The position numbers were made by a program, and so were the translations under genes. Below are positions 24,746-34,000 of a DNA stretch of 64,000 bases, one piece after another (position 1 is the stretch's first letter; the number at the start of each line of letters is the position of its first letter). The notes under the pieces are model-generated. The model was not told where the DNA came from and ran no database searches. It was given only the letters and a program-made list of their open reading frames with translations. This DNA is from Celeribacter baekdonensis B30 (GTDB lineage Bacteria > Pseudomonadota > Alphaproteobacteria > Rhodobacterales > Rhodobacteraceae). The DNA lies in the NCBI RefSeq assembly GCF_000299875.1, contig NZ_AMRK01000013.1:35830-99829 (forward strand), given 5' to 3'.

Positions 24746-25507
24746 TTGCAGATGACCGACCCCCTACTTGTACCCACCAAACTACTGGATTTTGATGCCG
24801 CGCCTCTTGCGCGTCTAATTGAGAACCGCAGCTGGCGCGGCTTATCCGAATACGATCGGATCGGAGCTGCCTATGATTTCGTTCGGAATGAAATCGCGTT
24901 CGGATACAATCGAGCTGACGACATCCCCGCATCCGAAGTGCTTTCCGACGGCTATGGGCAGTGCAATACCAAAGGCACGCTCTTGATGGCGCTGCTGCGT
25001 GGTGTCGGCATTCGTTGCCGGTTGCATGGGTTTACGATCCACAAAGGCTTGCAGCGCGGTGTTGTCCCTGAGCTGGTGTATCCGCTTGCTCCGCAGGAAA
25101 TTCTCCACTCATGGGTCGAGATCGAATTTCAAGGTGCCTGGATCAACCTTGAAGGCTTCATCCTGGATGACGCTTTCCTCGATGTCCTGCAAACGTCATT
25201 CTCGGACACAGAAAGTCTCTGCGGTTATGGCGCGGGCACGGATTGCCTTGGCGCGCCTCCCGTCGCCTGGAACGGAGAAGATACCTACATTCAGAAAACC
25301 GGCATTGTGCAAGATTTTGGCGTGTACGATACGCCGGACGCCTTCTATTTGTCCCATGAGCAATCCTTTGGGTGGCTGCGTGGTGCCCTTTACCGTCATA
25401 TCATCCGCCACTGGATGAATGCGCGCGTACGTGGTTTCCGCAGCGGCCGCCTCAAGACTGACCGACGCGCGACACACGCGCATGAGGAGCCTGCCAATGC
25501 CGCATGA
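24746..25507 (+). CDS. Transglutaminase-like cysteine protein
   Basis: About 253 residues, soluble, no signal peptide. Transglutaminase-like core: Cys in GYGQCNTKGTLL, His in EILHSWVEIEFQGAWINLEGF, with an acidic residue after. The family includes bacterial cysteine proteases and amide-modifying enzymes; the substrate is unknown. GAGGAG (24733-24738) lies 7 bases before TTG 24746 and 13 before ATG 24752, which favours TTG. It overlaps the CDF transporter gene by 11 bases, so it is part of a metal-regulated operon. Confidence 0.78.
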   Translation: MQMTDPLLVPTKLLDFDAAPLARLIENRSWRGLSEYDRIGAAYDFVRNEIAFGYNRADDIPASEVLSDGYGQCNTKGTLLMALLRGVGIRCRLHGFTIHKGLQRGVVPELVYPLAPQEILHSWVEIEFQGAWINLEGFILDDAFLDVLQTSFSDTESLCGYGAGTDCLGAPPVAWNGEDTYIQKTGIVQDFGVYDTPDAFYLSHEQSFGWLRGALYRHIIRHWMNARVRGFRSGRLKTDRRATHAHEEPANAA

Positions 25508-26462
25508 TCATGGGCACGCGCATATCGAACCGGATTCTGGCGATCGGCGGGTTGCCATCGCGATCTGGGCGAACGGGCTTCTTACCGTTGCGCAGATCGT
25601 CGGGGGCATATTCTCGGGTAGTTTGGCACTGATCGCCGATGCGCTGCACAACTTTTCCGATATGGCCTCGCTTGTCATTGCCTTCGCCGCACGCAAGATC
25701 GCGCGCCGCCCGGCCGATGAGCGCATGACCTTCGGCTATGGTCGGGTCGAAATCGTCGCGGCCCTGATCAACTACACCACCCTCATCGTGATCGGCTTCT
25801 ATCTGATCTACGAAGGTGGCATGCGCATGATTGATCCACCCGAAGTCATGGGGTGGACCGTCGTCATTCTCGGTGGAATCGCGCTTGTGGTCGACACGCT
25901 GACCGCAATGCTGACCTATTCGATGCAGAAGGGGAGCGTGAACATCCGCGCGCTTTTCCTGCATAACCTGTCGGACGCGCTTGCTTCGGTCGCGGTTATC
26001 GTCGCTGGGTCGATGATCATCCTTTACGACATGCGTTTGGTCGATCCTACCATCACCATCGGCATCGCGATCTACATCCTGTATCTGTCTTTCACTGAAA
26101 TAGGCGGCCCAATCCGAACCCTGATGCTCGGGAGCCCGCCGGACATCGACAACGAGGCCGTCGTCGAAGCGATGCGGAAAGTCGAAGGCGTCGCCGACGT
26201 CCACCACGTCCATCTCTGGCAAATGCAAGAGCACGAGGCTGCGCTCGACTGCCATGTCGTCGTGGCAGCCGAAGGGTGGTCGAAGATTGAAGAGATCAAG
26301 AGCGCGATCAAGAAGCGGCTGAAGGAAGAATTCGGCATCAGCCATTCCAGCCTCGAATTCGAGCACGAGGATCGCGCTCATCAGAACGCCGATCTCTACT
26401 GTCACGGCAACGCAAGTGAAAAGGAGAAGACCAATGTTCAAGGAAACGCTGACCGAGCGTGA
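25497..26462 (+). CDS. CDF-family metal efflux protein (CzcD/ZitB-like)
   Basis: Inner-membrane zinc/cadmium:proton antiporter of 321 residues. Six helices with HNFSDMAS in helix 2 and HNLSDALAS in helix 5 (HxxxD metal sites), then a cytoplasmic domain with VADVHHVHLWQ and His clusters at both ends (PHDHGHAH and HQNADLYCHG). GGAG lies before the ATG at 25497. The end overlaps the next gene by 29 bases. Confidence 0.9.
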   Translation: MPHDHGHAHIEPDSGDRRVAIAIWANGLLTVAQIVGGIFSGSLALIADALHNFSDMASLVIAFAARKIARRPADERMTFGYGRVEIVAALINYTTLIVIGFYLIYEGGMRMIDPPEVMGWTVVILGGIALVVDTLTAMLTYSMQKGSVNIRALFLHNLSDALASVAVIVAGSMIILYDMRLVDPTITIGIAIYILYLSFTEIGGPIRTLMLGSPPDIDNEAVVEAMRKVEGVADVHHVHLWQMQEHEAALDCHVVVAAEGWSKIEEIKSAIKKRLKEEFGISHSSLEFEHEDRAHQNADLYCHGNASEKEKTNVQGNADRA

Positions 26463-26796
26463 TGATGTCATCGGGCTCGTCTGCGAAGGCAAGTTGACGG
26501 AGACAGAATTCAAGCAAATGCACGCGCTGCTTCATGAGCGTCTTGGAACAACCGATAATCCGGGTCTGGTTCTCGACCTTACAAGTTTCGAGGGCTACGA
26601 AGAGCCTTCGGCGATGCTGGAAGATCTGAAGGTCGACACCGCCCACGTGAACGATTTCGGTCGCATAGCGGTTGTCGGAGAACGCAGATGGATGGAATGG
26701 GGCGCACGGGTGGTCAACCTACTGACGGGCTCCGAGATGCAGTGGTTCGAATCCAGCGATACCGAGTCCGCAATTGCGTGGGCGCGTGACGGGTAG
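26434..26796 (+). CDS. SpoIIAA-like (STAS/SEC14-type) small protein
   Basis: 120 residues, soluble. Pattern of the SpoIIAA-like family: GKLTETEFKQMHALL, then LVLDLTSFEGYE and ALEDL-like helix, RIAVVGERRWMEWGA, and a C-terminal IAWARD helix. Ligand and role are unknown for the family. AAGGAG before the ATG and overlap with the CDF gene put it in the same operon. Confidence 0.78.
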   Translation: MFKETLTERDDVIGLVCEGKLTETEFKQMHALLHERLGTTDNPGLVLDLTSFEGYEEPSAMLEDLKVDTAHVNDFGRIAVVGERRWMEWGARVVNLLTGSEMQWFESSDTESAIAWARDG

Positions 26797-27066
26797 CCAG
26801 CGATTCTGCAAGAAAAGGATTCTGGCCTGGAAATTGACATCACATCAGATGCTTCACGATTAATGGAGGATCGGAACGATCTAAATGTAGTCAGCAACAT
26901 TTGTCTGCTCGGATGAAAAAATCCGATGAAGTTTGATGTCGACTTTAGGCTGCAAAATAAGTCCCTACGCGCTGAATTCTTCGAAATTTAACATAAACTT
27001 CATTATCTGCCGATTTTCTGTACGCGGGGGCAGAGCCTTCCCGGATCCAAAGCTTGGCAGGTGAAT

Positions 27067-27909
27067 CTACCTGGATATCTCCCCTGCCAGCACCGCTCGT
27101 CCGTGCACCGCCAACGTCGCTGAAAACCTCTGGCACCCAAACTCGTGGATCACATCGAGTACACGCGCTTCGTAGGCAGTGTATCCGATCAAGCGACACA
27201 AGTCGGACGCGTGGAACTGGCGGTTCGAAGTTGGTGCGGCTTGCATCTGTCTCAGCAATTCGCGCTCTTTGGGGTCCGTTATTGGTCTCGCGGGCGGCTT
27301 GACCGCGGGACGAGTTGGAGTTCCCGACGAATTTCGCCACCGGCGCATGAAGCCAAGCAGGAAGCCGGCCGGCACCCTGCCGTTGCCTCGGGACCGATTG
27401 AAGGCGAGGAAGCGATCCCAGATGACCTGGGTGTCGATGTTCCAGCAGGGCAACGTGGCCTTCGCTGCTTTGATGAGCTCTGCCCAACTGGTCTGAAAAA
27501 CGTTCGAACTCGCGGTGATGTCGATCAGTCCTGAGAAGATAGTTTTGTTATTATTATCTCTAGATAGTGATGTGTCACCTTCACCTGACACGAGATCATG
27601 GGTTTCACTCTCCTCGTCGAAGGCGGAAAACCGAAAGATCCAGGGCGCGAACTTTCCATTCGGCTTTGCCCGCTCGAGCTGCAACTTCGACGTCTCAAGT
27701 TCGCTCAATAGAACCGAAAGATATTGTCGTGAAACACCCATCTTCTCCGCCAGGGCCGAGAGGGTGAAGGCTGCCGTTCCGCGCGACAAACCGTTGTAGC
27801 CATCCTTCCAGGCGATGGCATCGAGGATGAGGGTAGCAAGCTTGTGCGCAGCAACAGAGAGATTTGTCTGTGTGATCCGTCGCAGGATCAGGCCGGTCGT
27901 AGATTCCAT
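27067..27909 (-). CDS. HTH protein of unknown function, plasmid-like
   Basis: 280 residues, no signal or membrane segment. An HTH lies near residues 45-75 (TLSALAEKMGVSRQYLSVLLSELE). The middle has a tryptophan-rich helical part (NIDTQVIWDRFLAFNRSRG), then a Pro-rich linker (TRPAVKPPARPITDP). AAGGAG precedes the ATG at 27909. It may be a replication or copy-control protein of a plasmid, but I do not recognise the family. The 270 bases before it (26797-27066) hold no gene. Confidence 0.6.
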   Translation of the reverse strand: MESTTGLILRRITQTNLSVAAHKLATLILDAIAWKDGYNGLSRGTAAFTLSALAEKMGVSRQYLSVLLSELETSKLQLERAKPNGKFAPWIFRFSAFDEESETHDLVSGEGDTSLSRDNNNKTIFSGLIDITASSNVFQTSWAELIKAAKATLPCWNIDTQVIWDRFLAFNRSRGNGRVPAGFLLGFMRRWRNSSGTPTRPAVKPPARPITDPKERELLRQMQAAPTSNRQFHASDLCRLIGYTAYEARVLDVIHEFGCQRFSATLAVHGRAVLAGEISR

Positions 27910-28145
27910 GGTCGAGGTCTCCTTGGAGAACCGACGCCATGTCGTGAGACAACAACATTCTTGCCAGCAAAACAACTTTGCTGGTTGCGGGTGTTTTAGC
28001 GGTGCGCTAGGAAACTCTTGTTCACGGAGTTTTCTAGCACGGCGTCAGGCTTCACGGTCTGGCGTCGTCTCCTTTTCGGGGGTTTTGCACAGCCTTCCGT
28101 GCGGGGTTGTCAGGACGCGCGCGGTAATACCGCGCGCAGATTTTG

Positions 28146-28799
28146 TCAGTAGCGAACCTCTTCAGAGCCATAGTTCCCGGCGTGATCACGCCAGTCGACG
28201 AAGACGGAACGGTAAAAGTAGCTGCCGCATCCATTCGGGATGCTCAGGCCGGATGCGGCTGGCACCTGGCCCACGGTGGATCTTGTCCATCGGTAGTCGC
28301 CCTGCACGCCGTAGGACCCCAATCGCGTCGAGTCGCTGCGATTGCAGTCGCCATCTCGGTTTTCGTGCTGGCGATACTGGATGTGATAGACCCGTATGCT
28401 GCGCACGAAATCAAAGGCGTCGCCCGAAATGTCGATGTCAGCTTGCTCATCTGCTTGGACGCGAACAAGGGGTTTCGAAGTCGATTCCTGCGGTTCGGGC
28501 GGATCGCGGAACGTGGTGTCATAAAGGCGTTCCATAGGCGACATCGGGCTGGGATCGTTGAACGACACACCCATCGGACACCGCCAGATTTGTAAGGGCG
28601 GCTCGATCGGCCATGGTGTGATCCGCCGAATGAAGACCGCTCTGGCATGCGCGCAGGGCGCGGAGGCAGGCCAGCCGCCCGCAAGGCAGAGGAGGATTGC
28701 ACAGTCCACCTGATAGGCCTGAGCCGGACCTGACGAGGCCATTAGTCCGGATATGGTTAGTGCCGTGGCTGTTGCCACGCTGTGGATCACGTGCTTCAT
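28146..28799 (-). CDS. TrbM-like exported protein
   Basis: 217 residues with a signal peptide ending at GPAQA. The mature N-terminus, DCAILLCLAGGWPASAPC and later CPMG, follows the Cys pattern of TrbM conjugal-transfer proteins. The C-terminal half is unrecognised (NGCGSYFYRSVFVDWRDHAGNYGSE). It suggests a remnant of conjugation genes. The frame extends to 28913, but the signal peptide starts at 28799. Confidence 0.62.
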   Translation of the reverse strand: MKHVIHSVATATALTISGLMASSGPAQAYQVDCAILLCLAGGWPASAPCAHARAVFIRRITPWPIEPPLQIWRCPMGVSFNDPSPMSPMERLYDTTFRDPPEPQESTSKPLVRVQADEQADIDISGDAFDFVRSIRVYHIQYRQHENRDGDCNRSDSTRLGSYGVQGDYRWTRSTVGQVPAASGLSIPNGCGSYFYRSVFVDWRDHAGNYGSEEVRY

Positions 28800-29272
28800 G
28801 ATGCCGACTCCATCTATAATGGTGCAGCGATACGAAACAACATTAATGATAGCAAGGAGATTTGATTGATGGTTGCTTGCGACTGTTCGCTTGTGTCGCT
28901 TGACCGCTTCCAAGATCTGACGCCGGTTCTGGCTGCTTCTGCGTCTTGAAAGTGGCCAAAATTGCGGACCCCTTTCATGTTAGCTGCTAAACAAACGTCT
29001 GTTACAAAGGGGAAATTGGGTGTTCCAATGTGGCCGCGAAAGTGGTCACGGAAGGACAGATCGAATGAGCCCTCCAAACCGCGTGGCGCAGCGCTCCTGG
29101 CCTCGGGAAGGGCTGTATCGGGAAACTGCCCGGCCCGGCTCTCCGCATGGAATCCGGGAGCAGAAGGGCGGGAGCAGCCAGCGAGCCGATTTGGGGCCCA
29201 AGTTGGGATCGAGCATGAGCTTGAATATCTATGTCAGTATCTGATACGATTGAGCATGGATAGGAGAGTCTG
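28800..29272. other. Intergenic region without a recognised gene
   Basis: 473 bases between the TrbM-like gene and parD. Short GTGGCC/GTGGTCAC-type repeats near 28949-29046 look like mobile-element debris, but no transposase fragment or terminal inverted repeats can be recognised. The last 50 bases hold the parD operator and ribosome site. Confidence 0.4.
29237..29247. promoter_or_regulatory. Palindrome before parD (autoregulatory operator)
   Basis: GTATC-T-GATAC is a perfect 5-bp dyad 25 bases before the parD start. ParD ribbon-helix-helix antitoxins bind such short palindromes at their own promoter. Confidence 0.5.
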
Positions 29273-29515
29273 ATGCCAAACGTCCACCTGACCGAACCGA
29301 TGCAGAAATATGTGCAGGCGCAGATCGAGTCCGGCGCCTACGCCAATCTGAGCGAAGTCGTGCGCGCCGGCGTAAGGATGCTGATGGAGAAGGATGGCGC
29401 CCGGCAGTTCTATGCCCTCAAGGCCGACCTAGAGGAAGCAGCCTCCCTGGCCGAAAATGGGGATTTCGCCGAGTTCGATGCTCATGCCTTCGAACCGGAT
29501 GCATTTGATCGCTGA
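29273..29515 (+). CDS. parD: ParD-type antitoxin
   Basis: 80 residues. The N-terminal ribbon-helix-helix (PNVHLTEPMQKYVQAQI, then GAYANLSEVVRAGVRML) binds DNA; the acidic C-terminal tail would wrap the toxin. TAGGAGAG precedes the ATG. Five bases separate it from parE. Confidence 0.85.
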   Translation: MPNVHLTEPMQKYVQAQIESGAYANLSEVVRAGVRMLMEKDGARQFYALKADLEEAASLAENGDFAEFDAHAFEPDAFDR

Positions 29516-29520
29516 CCCAT

Positions 29521-29841
29521 ATGATTATTCGACTTTCCGGTCGGGCCAGGGCCGACCTTGAAGAGATCCGTGCCTACACCGTCGAAACTTGGGGTAGGGA
29601 CCAATGGCTCGTCTATTACCGCCAGTTGGTCAACGCCTTCGAGCAGATCACCGGGGATCCCGACCGGGGTCGGGACAGGAGTCTCTTCGTTCCGGGGTTG
29701 CGGTCCGTCAACTGCCAACGTCACGTGATCTTCTACAAGCGGCTAGATGCGGCGGATGGGGCGGCAGTCATCCTGCGCATCGTGCATCAGCGCCGCAACA
29801 TGCCCGCGCTCGTCTACTACGAGGATCTCGACGGCGGTTAA
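29521..29841 (+). CDS. parE: ParE-type toxin
   Basis: 106 residues of the RelE/ParE fold: SGRARADLEEIRAYTVETWG at the start and RHVIFYKR then ILRIVHQRRN at the end. ParE toxins poison DNA gyrase. Together with parD it is a stabilisation module, consistent with a plasmid or former plasmid. Confidence 0.86.
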   Translation: MIIRLSGRARADLEEIRAYTVETWGRDQWLVYYRQLVNAFEQITGDPDRGRDRSLFVPGLRSVNCQRHVIFYKRLDAADGAAVILRIVHQRRNMPALVYYEDLDGG

Positions 29842-30049
29842 GCCCTTGCGTTTCCTCATTTCAATGGCTCGACCAGTCTTCCATAGTCTTCACTGACCTC
29901 GTGAAACGCGCGTTGGCGCCCGCCATCGAGGCAACGAAAGTAGTCCTACACATCGGCAAAGTGGGTCTCAAAATCGCTCAAACCCGACCAATTTGAATGT
30001 TGGAAGCGCTAAGAATTACTGCTTCGATACCTGGTCATCACGCGAGCAC

Positions 30050-31372
30050 TCAATGCCCATTGTGATCATGTTGATGTGGCTCGGTTTTTGTGCGCTGAAG
30101 AAACCAATGCTCAAAGATCAATACACAAGCCATGATCGCGAATGCGACCACTACAATCATTGGATCGCTCTGCCACTTTAGTGAAGCGAATACGGCAAGC
30201 ACGATCGCGTCGAGACCGATTGCAGTCAACATGATCCATCCATGCGCAGAAAGCTCGGCCCTAAGGTTTCGGTACACTCCCCAGTGAATAACCATATCCA
30301 TTACAAGGTAAAAGAAGGCCCCCATCGACGCTATTCGGCTAACGTCGAAGAGAATGGTCAGCAGGCTCGCAATCACTACTGTGTAGATCAGTGTATGGTC
30401 GCGGACTCCGCCTGACATCCCAAAATGACTGTGCGGGATCAATTTCATCTCTGTCAGCATTGCCAACATACGAGATACCGCAAAGATGCTGGCAATCACG
30501 CCTGATGCAGTTGCGATCAAAGCGAGCGCGACGGTCAGATAGAAGCCCGTTTCCCCAAGGGACGGTGCTGCCGCTTCCGCGAGCGCATAGTCTTTTGCTT
30601 CGACGATCTTGCCAAGCGGCAAGCTGCTTCCCACCGCAAATGCTACCAAGAGATACACCACTACGCAGACCGCCAATGAAATGATGATCGCGCGTCCGAT
30701 GTTGCGGTGTGGGTCCACTATCTCGGCGCCGCTGTTGGTGATTGTCGTGAACCCTTTGAATGCCAGAATTGCCAACGCTGTGGCACCAACAAATCCGCTG
30801 AGACCCTGTGAAGCTGTTCCATCTCCTGTTGTGCCAAAAGTAAACCCGCCGGCCCAAAGCGCAGAGATCCCAAACAGAGTGATACCGCCAACCTTCAGTA
30901 CCGCGAGCAACTGGGAAATCCAGCCTACAGAGCGGTTGCCCGAGATGTTGACGACATAGGCTGCGATAATGAGAGCAACGCCTATTGCCGGAACCAGTAA
31001 GCCATCTGGTGCAATGCCCAGTCCACGGAGCAAATAGTTTGCGAAGGTCCGTGCGACTAGGCTTTCGTTAATGACCATTGACAGAGCCATAAGCAAAGCC
31101 GCTGCAGCGGCTACGGCGGTTGGTCCATAGGCCTTTTGCAGGATCATTCCAATTCCGCCAGCTGACGGGTAGGCATTGGACATTCTTATGTAAGTGTAAG
31201 CGCTGAAGGCTGTAACGATGGCTCCAACGATGAACACAAGTGGAAAGGTAGGGCCGGCCAGTTCCGCAATTTGGCCTGTGAGTGCCAGAATTCCGGCGCC
31301 AATCATGACACCAGTCCCCATGGCGACGGCATCCCAAAGAGAAATGCTGCCCGCTTTATAGTCGCTATTCAT
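30050..31372 (-). CDS. APC-family amino acid/amine permease
   Basis: Inner-membrane permease of 440 residues with about twelve helices. N-terminal motif MGTGVMIGAGILALTGQIAE marks the APC family, and SGNRSVGWISQLLAVLKV and GFTTITNSGAEI follow. It ends in a His-rich tail (HQHDHNGH) that could bind metal. It is the last gene of the leftward run that begins at the EF-hand gene and overlaps the VTT gene by eight bases. Substrate unknown. Confidence 0.83.
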   Translation of the reverse strand: MNSDYKAGSISLWDAVAMGTGVMIGAGILALTGQIAELAGPTFPLVFIVGAIVTAFSAYTYIRMSNAYPSAGGIGMILQKAYGPTAVAAAAALLMALSMVINESLVARTFANYLLRGLGIAPDGLLVPAIGVALIIAAYVVNISGNRSVGWISQLLAVLKVGGITLFGISALWAGGFTFGTTGDGTASQGLSGFVGATALAILAFKGFTTITNSGAEIVDPHRNIGRAIIISLAVCVVVYLLVAFAVGSSLPLGKIVEAKDYALAEAAAPSLGETGFYLTVALALIATASGVIASIFAVSRMLAMLTEMKLIPHSHFGMSGGVRDHTLIYTVVIASLLTILFDVSRIASMGAFFYLVMDMVIHWGVYRNLRAELSAHGWIMLTAIGLDAIVLAVFASLKWQSDPMIVVVAFAIMACVLIFEHWFLQRTKTEPHQHDHNGH

Positions 31373-32057
31373 CGTCGATCTGCTTTCTATTTTTGAGGGT
31401 CAAAAAGACAAAAGGCAGTGCTGTCACAACCCCAAGTCCTATCGTGATCCATTCAGCCGTTCCCCAATCCCCTGACATGGCCACAGCTCCAAAATGGGCA
31501 AGAACAAAACTCGCCGGCAAAATCCCGGCAAAAGTTGCCAGCATGAAGCGCCATAGATGAAGTTGGCTCAAGCCCGCAACATAGCTGATTGCATCGAAAG
31601 AAACGAATGGAAGCAGGCGGGACGCAAACACTGATAACATCAGAGCCTTTTGCGACCCCAACAGCCCGAACTCTGAATACTTACCCAAAAAACGCCGAAC
31701 TGTGCTTCGACCGAGTTTTCGCGCGAAGACAAATGCGATTGTAGCACCGAGCTCCGAGCCTATGGCTACGTAGGCGGCTCCGAGATAGTGACCAAATGCA
31801 GCCCCGGCGGCAAGTGCGATTGGTGCGCTCGGTATGGGGCTTGCGACAATCGCGAGGGCCATGAGTGCAATAACCGCGAGGGGGCCAACGGCTCCGGCAT
31901 TTTCAATATGGCGCTGCACTTCAGCCTGTGAAAAGGCGACCCCAAGATTGCTCAGAGAAACCGTGCCCGAAAAAAAACCGAAAGCTGCAAGAGACAGAAC
32001 TGTTGCTATCGCCAAACAACCAATCAGGCGACCATATCCCCATGCTTGCACGATCAT
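31365..32057 (-). CDS. TVP38/TMEM64 (VTT/DedA-like) membrane protein
   Basis: 230 residues with about six membrane segments and the VTT motif region (SELGATIAFVFARKLGRS, then FASRLLPFVSFDAISYVAGL). Family members influence membrane lipid or ion homeostasis. It overlaps cueO (ATGA) and the permease gene, so all three are translationally coupled. Confidence 0.85.
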   Translation of the reverse strand: MIVQAWGYGRLIGCLAIATVLSLAAFGFFSGTVSLSNLGVAFSQAEVQRHIENAGAVGPLAVIALMALAIVASPIPSAPIALAAGAAFGHYLGAAYVAIGSELGATIAFVFARKLGRSTVRRFLGKYSEFGLLGSQKALMLSVFASRLLPFVSFDAISYVAGLSQLHLWRFMLATFAGILPASFVLAHFGAVAMSGDWGTAEWITIGLGVVTALPFVFLTLKNRKQIDDE

Positions 32058-33502
32058 GTGACCGTGAACTGCGCCATCATTCCTCCATCTTCGTGTTCAA
32101 GGATGTGACAGTGATACATGAAGGGATTGGCGCGATCTGCCGTCTGCTCAAAGCTGACCAGGATATCGACTCGGCCATTTACGAGCACGGTATCCTTCCA
32201 GCCAGAATTTTGTATGCTTGGTTTCTTTCCGTTTTCGGCGAGCACCTGAAACCTCACGCCATGAACATGAAACGGGTGCATCATCATGTTTGAGGAGACT
32301 TGCCAAATCTCGGTCGCCCCCTTCGAAAGAGACAAGTCTATCCTCCCCATGTCGAAGGACTGCCCATTGATCGCAAACCGATCATTCGACCTACGCATCA
32401 TCATGCCCATCCCCATTGGCATATCGAGTGTGATCTGACGTGTATTGACTGATCGGGCCTCACCGTCAGGCAGGACGCCGCCCAAGTCGGCGGGTATTTC
32501 CAGAATGCGGGCAGGAAGTCTCGCATCCACACCAAAGGGTACAACTACGAAGCTCCCCCCAGCAGTGCTCGCGCCGCCCATCATCCCACCCATCATCTGA
32601 TTGGGATTTGCAGAGGATACCAGCGTGCCAGCCTCTCCTCCCGAAAAATCGACGAGGACTTCGTATCGTTCGCCGGGAGCGATCACGAGGGACTCAATGG
32701 CGACAGGTTGATTGAGATAGCCACTGTCCGTCGCGATGAGGTGCATCTCGCGACGGTCAGAAAACGATAGGGGATAAATCCTCGCGTTCGAGCCGTTGAG
32801 CAAGCGCAAACGGACAATACCGCGAGGGACGACAGCCTGGGTGCCTAGCTGACCGTTAACAAGAATGACATTGCCCATGAAACCCATCATCTGATCTGGC
32901 ATAGACAGGCCATAATCGATGCGGCCCTGCCGGTCGAACCGGCGGTCTTGCAGAACCAAGGTCAAATCATCGACGCCGTATGAGATCGGGAGACCCCGAG
33001 CATCGTCCCGACCGTCATCAACGTGGATCACACCGGCCAATCCCCTTTGAACTTGTCGTCCGGTGTCACCATGAACGTGCGAGTGGTACCAAAGAGTAGC
33101 GGGTGGTTGTGTCAGATCCAGTTCGGGAAACCAAGTCGTGCCCGGTTCAATGGTCTGGTGTGGGCCGCCGTCAACTTCGCCGGGTATCAGCATACCGTGC
33201 CAGTGCACCGAGATTTTCTCTGACAGCGTATTGTCGATCTGTGCTTGCGTCGAAGCTCCTGCGGGAAGACGTAGCGTAGGCCCCAAAAAGGATTGGTTGA
33301 ACCCCCAGGTCTCACCGCCGCCCAGTCCTGTAAAATCGGTCTTGCCCTTTTGGGCAGTCAGACGGAAATGCCGATCGCGGGTTGCGTCGAGCAATGGTGG
33401 CATAGCCAACGCCCTGACACTCCCCTGTGCGATGGCCGCCAGCGGACCTGTGGCGAACGGCAGGCCAGCCAAGCCGGCGATGAAGGCTCTACGATTTGTC
33501 AT
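32054..33502 (-). CDS. cueO: Multicopper oxidase, CueO-like
   Basis: Periplasmic Cu(I) oxidase of 482 residues, Tat signal NRRAFIAGLAGLPFA. Copper motifs: HWHGMLIPGEVDGG, WYHSHVHGDTGRQV, MHPFHVHGVRF and YHCHILEHEDGGMM. Met-rich segments NPNQMMGGMMGG (about residue 305) and MPMGMGMMMR (about residue 370) correspond to the CueO Cu(I)-binding insert. It is coupled to VTT downstream and follows a rhodanese gene. Confidence 0.9.
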   Translation of the reverse strand: MTNRRAFIAGLAGLPFATGPLAAIAQGSVRALAMPPLLDATRDRHFRLTAQKGKTDFTGLGGGETWGFNQSFLGPTLRLPAGASTQAQIDNTLSEKISVHWHGMLIPGEVDGGPHQTIEPGTTWFPELDLTQPPATLWYHSHVHGDTGRQVQRGLAGVIHVDDGRDDARGLPISYGVDDLTLVLQDRRFDRQGRIDYGLSMPDQMMGFMGNVILVNGQLGTQAVVPRGIVRLRLLNGSNARIYPLSFSDRREMHLIATDSGYLNQPVAIESLVIAPGERYEVLVDFSGGEAGTLVSSANPNQMMGGMMGGASTAGGSFVVVPFGVDARLPARILEIPADLGGVLPDGEARSVNTRQITLDMPMGMGMMMRRSNDRFAINGQSFDMGRIDLSLSKGATEIWQVSSNMMMHPFHVHGVRFQVLAENGKKPSIQNSGWKDTVLVNGRVDILVSFEQTADRANPFMYHCHILEHEDGGMMAQFTVT

Positions 33503-33517
33503 GGTATAGCTTGTGTC

Positions 33518-33979
33518 TCACGCTAGCTCACTTGGGAGGGCGGCCAGTGCGGCTTCTCTTGTTACTGTCGGCAGACCTTGCTCGATCCAGCCGGATCTCC
33601 CCGGGGCGCCAAGCATCCCGCCTACGGCGTCAACAAAGCCGGCAGCTTTCGCTTCACGCAACTTGCTCATTACGAGACCTGAGCGATGGCCGGTCCGACA
33701 AATCAGGGCGACCGGGCGTCCCGCAGCAAGATCGCGGGCGTCGAAGAGGCGCTCCCCGAACCGCGGATGGGTCATGTCGATTGGCCACGCCCCCTCCGCG
33801 ACGCCGGTATCTTGCCATTCCTCGGGTCTGCGGATGTCCACAAGCCTTGCCAAATCGCTTTTCAGCGCATCATGGAGAGTATCGAGCGCCCATACGTCAT
33901 GGTTGTCAGCCCAAGCTGGCGAATAGGCAAGCAAGGTGCTCGATGCGAACAGGCCAAAAGTTTGACGGCGGCTCAGCAT
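33518..33979 (-). CDS. Exported rhodanese-like protein
   Basis: 153 residues with a Tat-like signal (SRRQTFGLFASSTLLA). Rhodanese fold with active loop CRTGHRS (Cys near residue 95) and DIRRPEEW. Sulfurtransferases of this type can carry sulfane sulfur or bind copper in the periplasm. Sixteen bases before cueO. Confidence 0.83.
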   Translation of the reverse strand: MLSRRQTFGLFASSTLLAYSPAWADNHDVWALDTLHDALKSDLARLVDIRRPEEWQDTGVAEGAWPIDMTHPRFGERLFDARDLAAGRPVALICRTGHRSGLVMSKLREAKAAGFVDAVGGMLGAPGRSGWIEQGLPTVTREAALAALPSELA

Positions 33980-34000
33980 GGTCTGCCTCCTCAGTTTAGT

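Noticed and set aside
25452..26513. 353-codon open frame on the minus strand
   Set aside because: Antisense to the CDF transporter, without start context or protein-like features.
27067..27909. Call as a RepC/RepA replication initiator
   Set aside because: Only a short HTH is visible; no repA/repB neighbours, iterons or other replication features are seen, so the specific name is not supported.
28949..29046. Possible insertion-sequence remnant before parD
   Set aside because: Short repeats of GTGGCC type exist, but there is no transposase fragment, no clear terminal inverted repeats and no target duplication.
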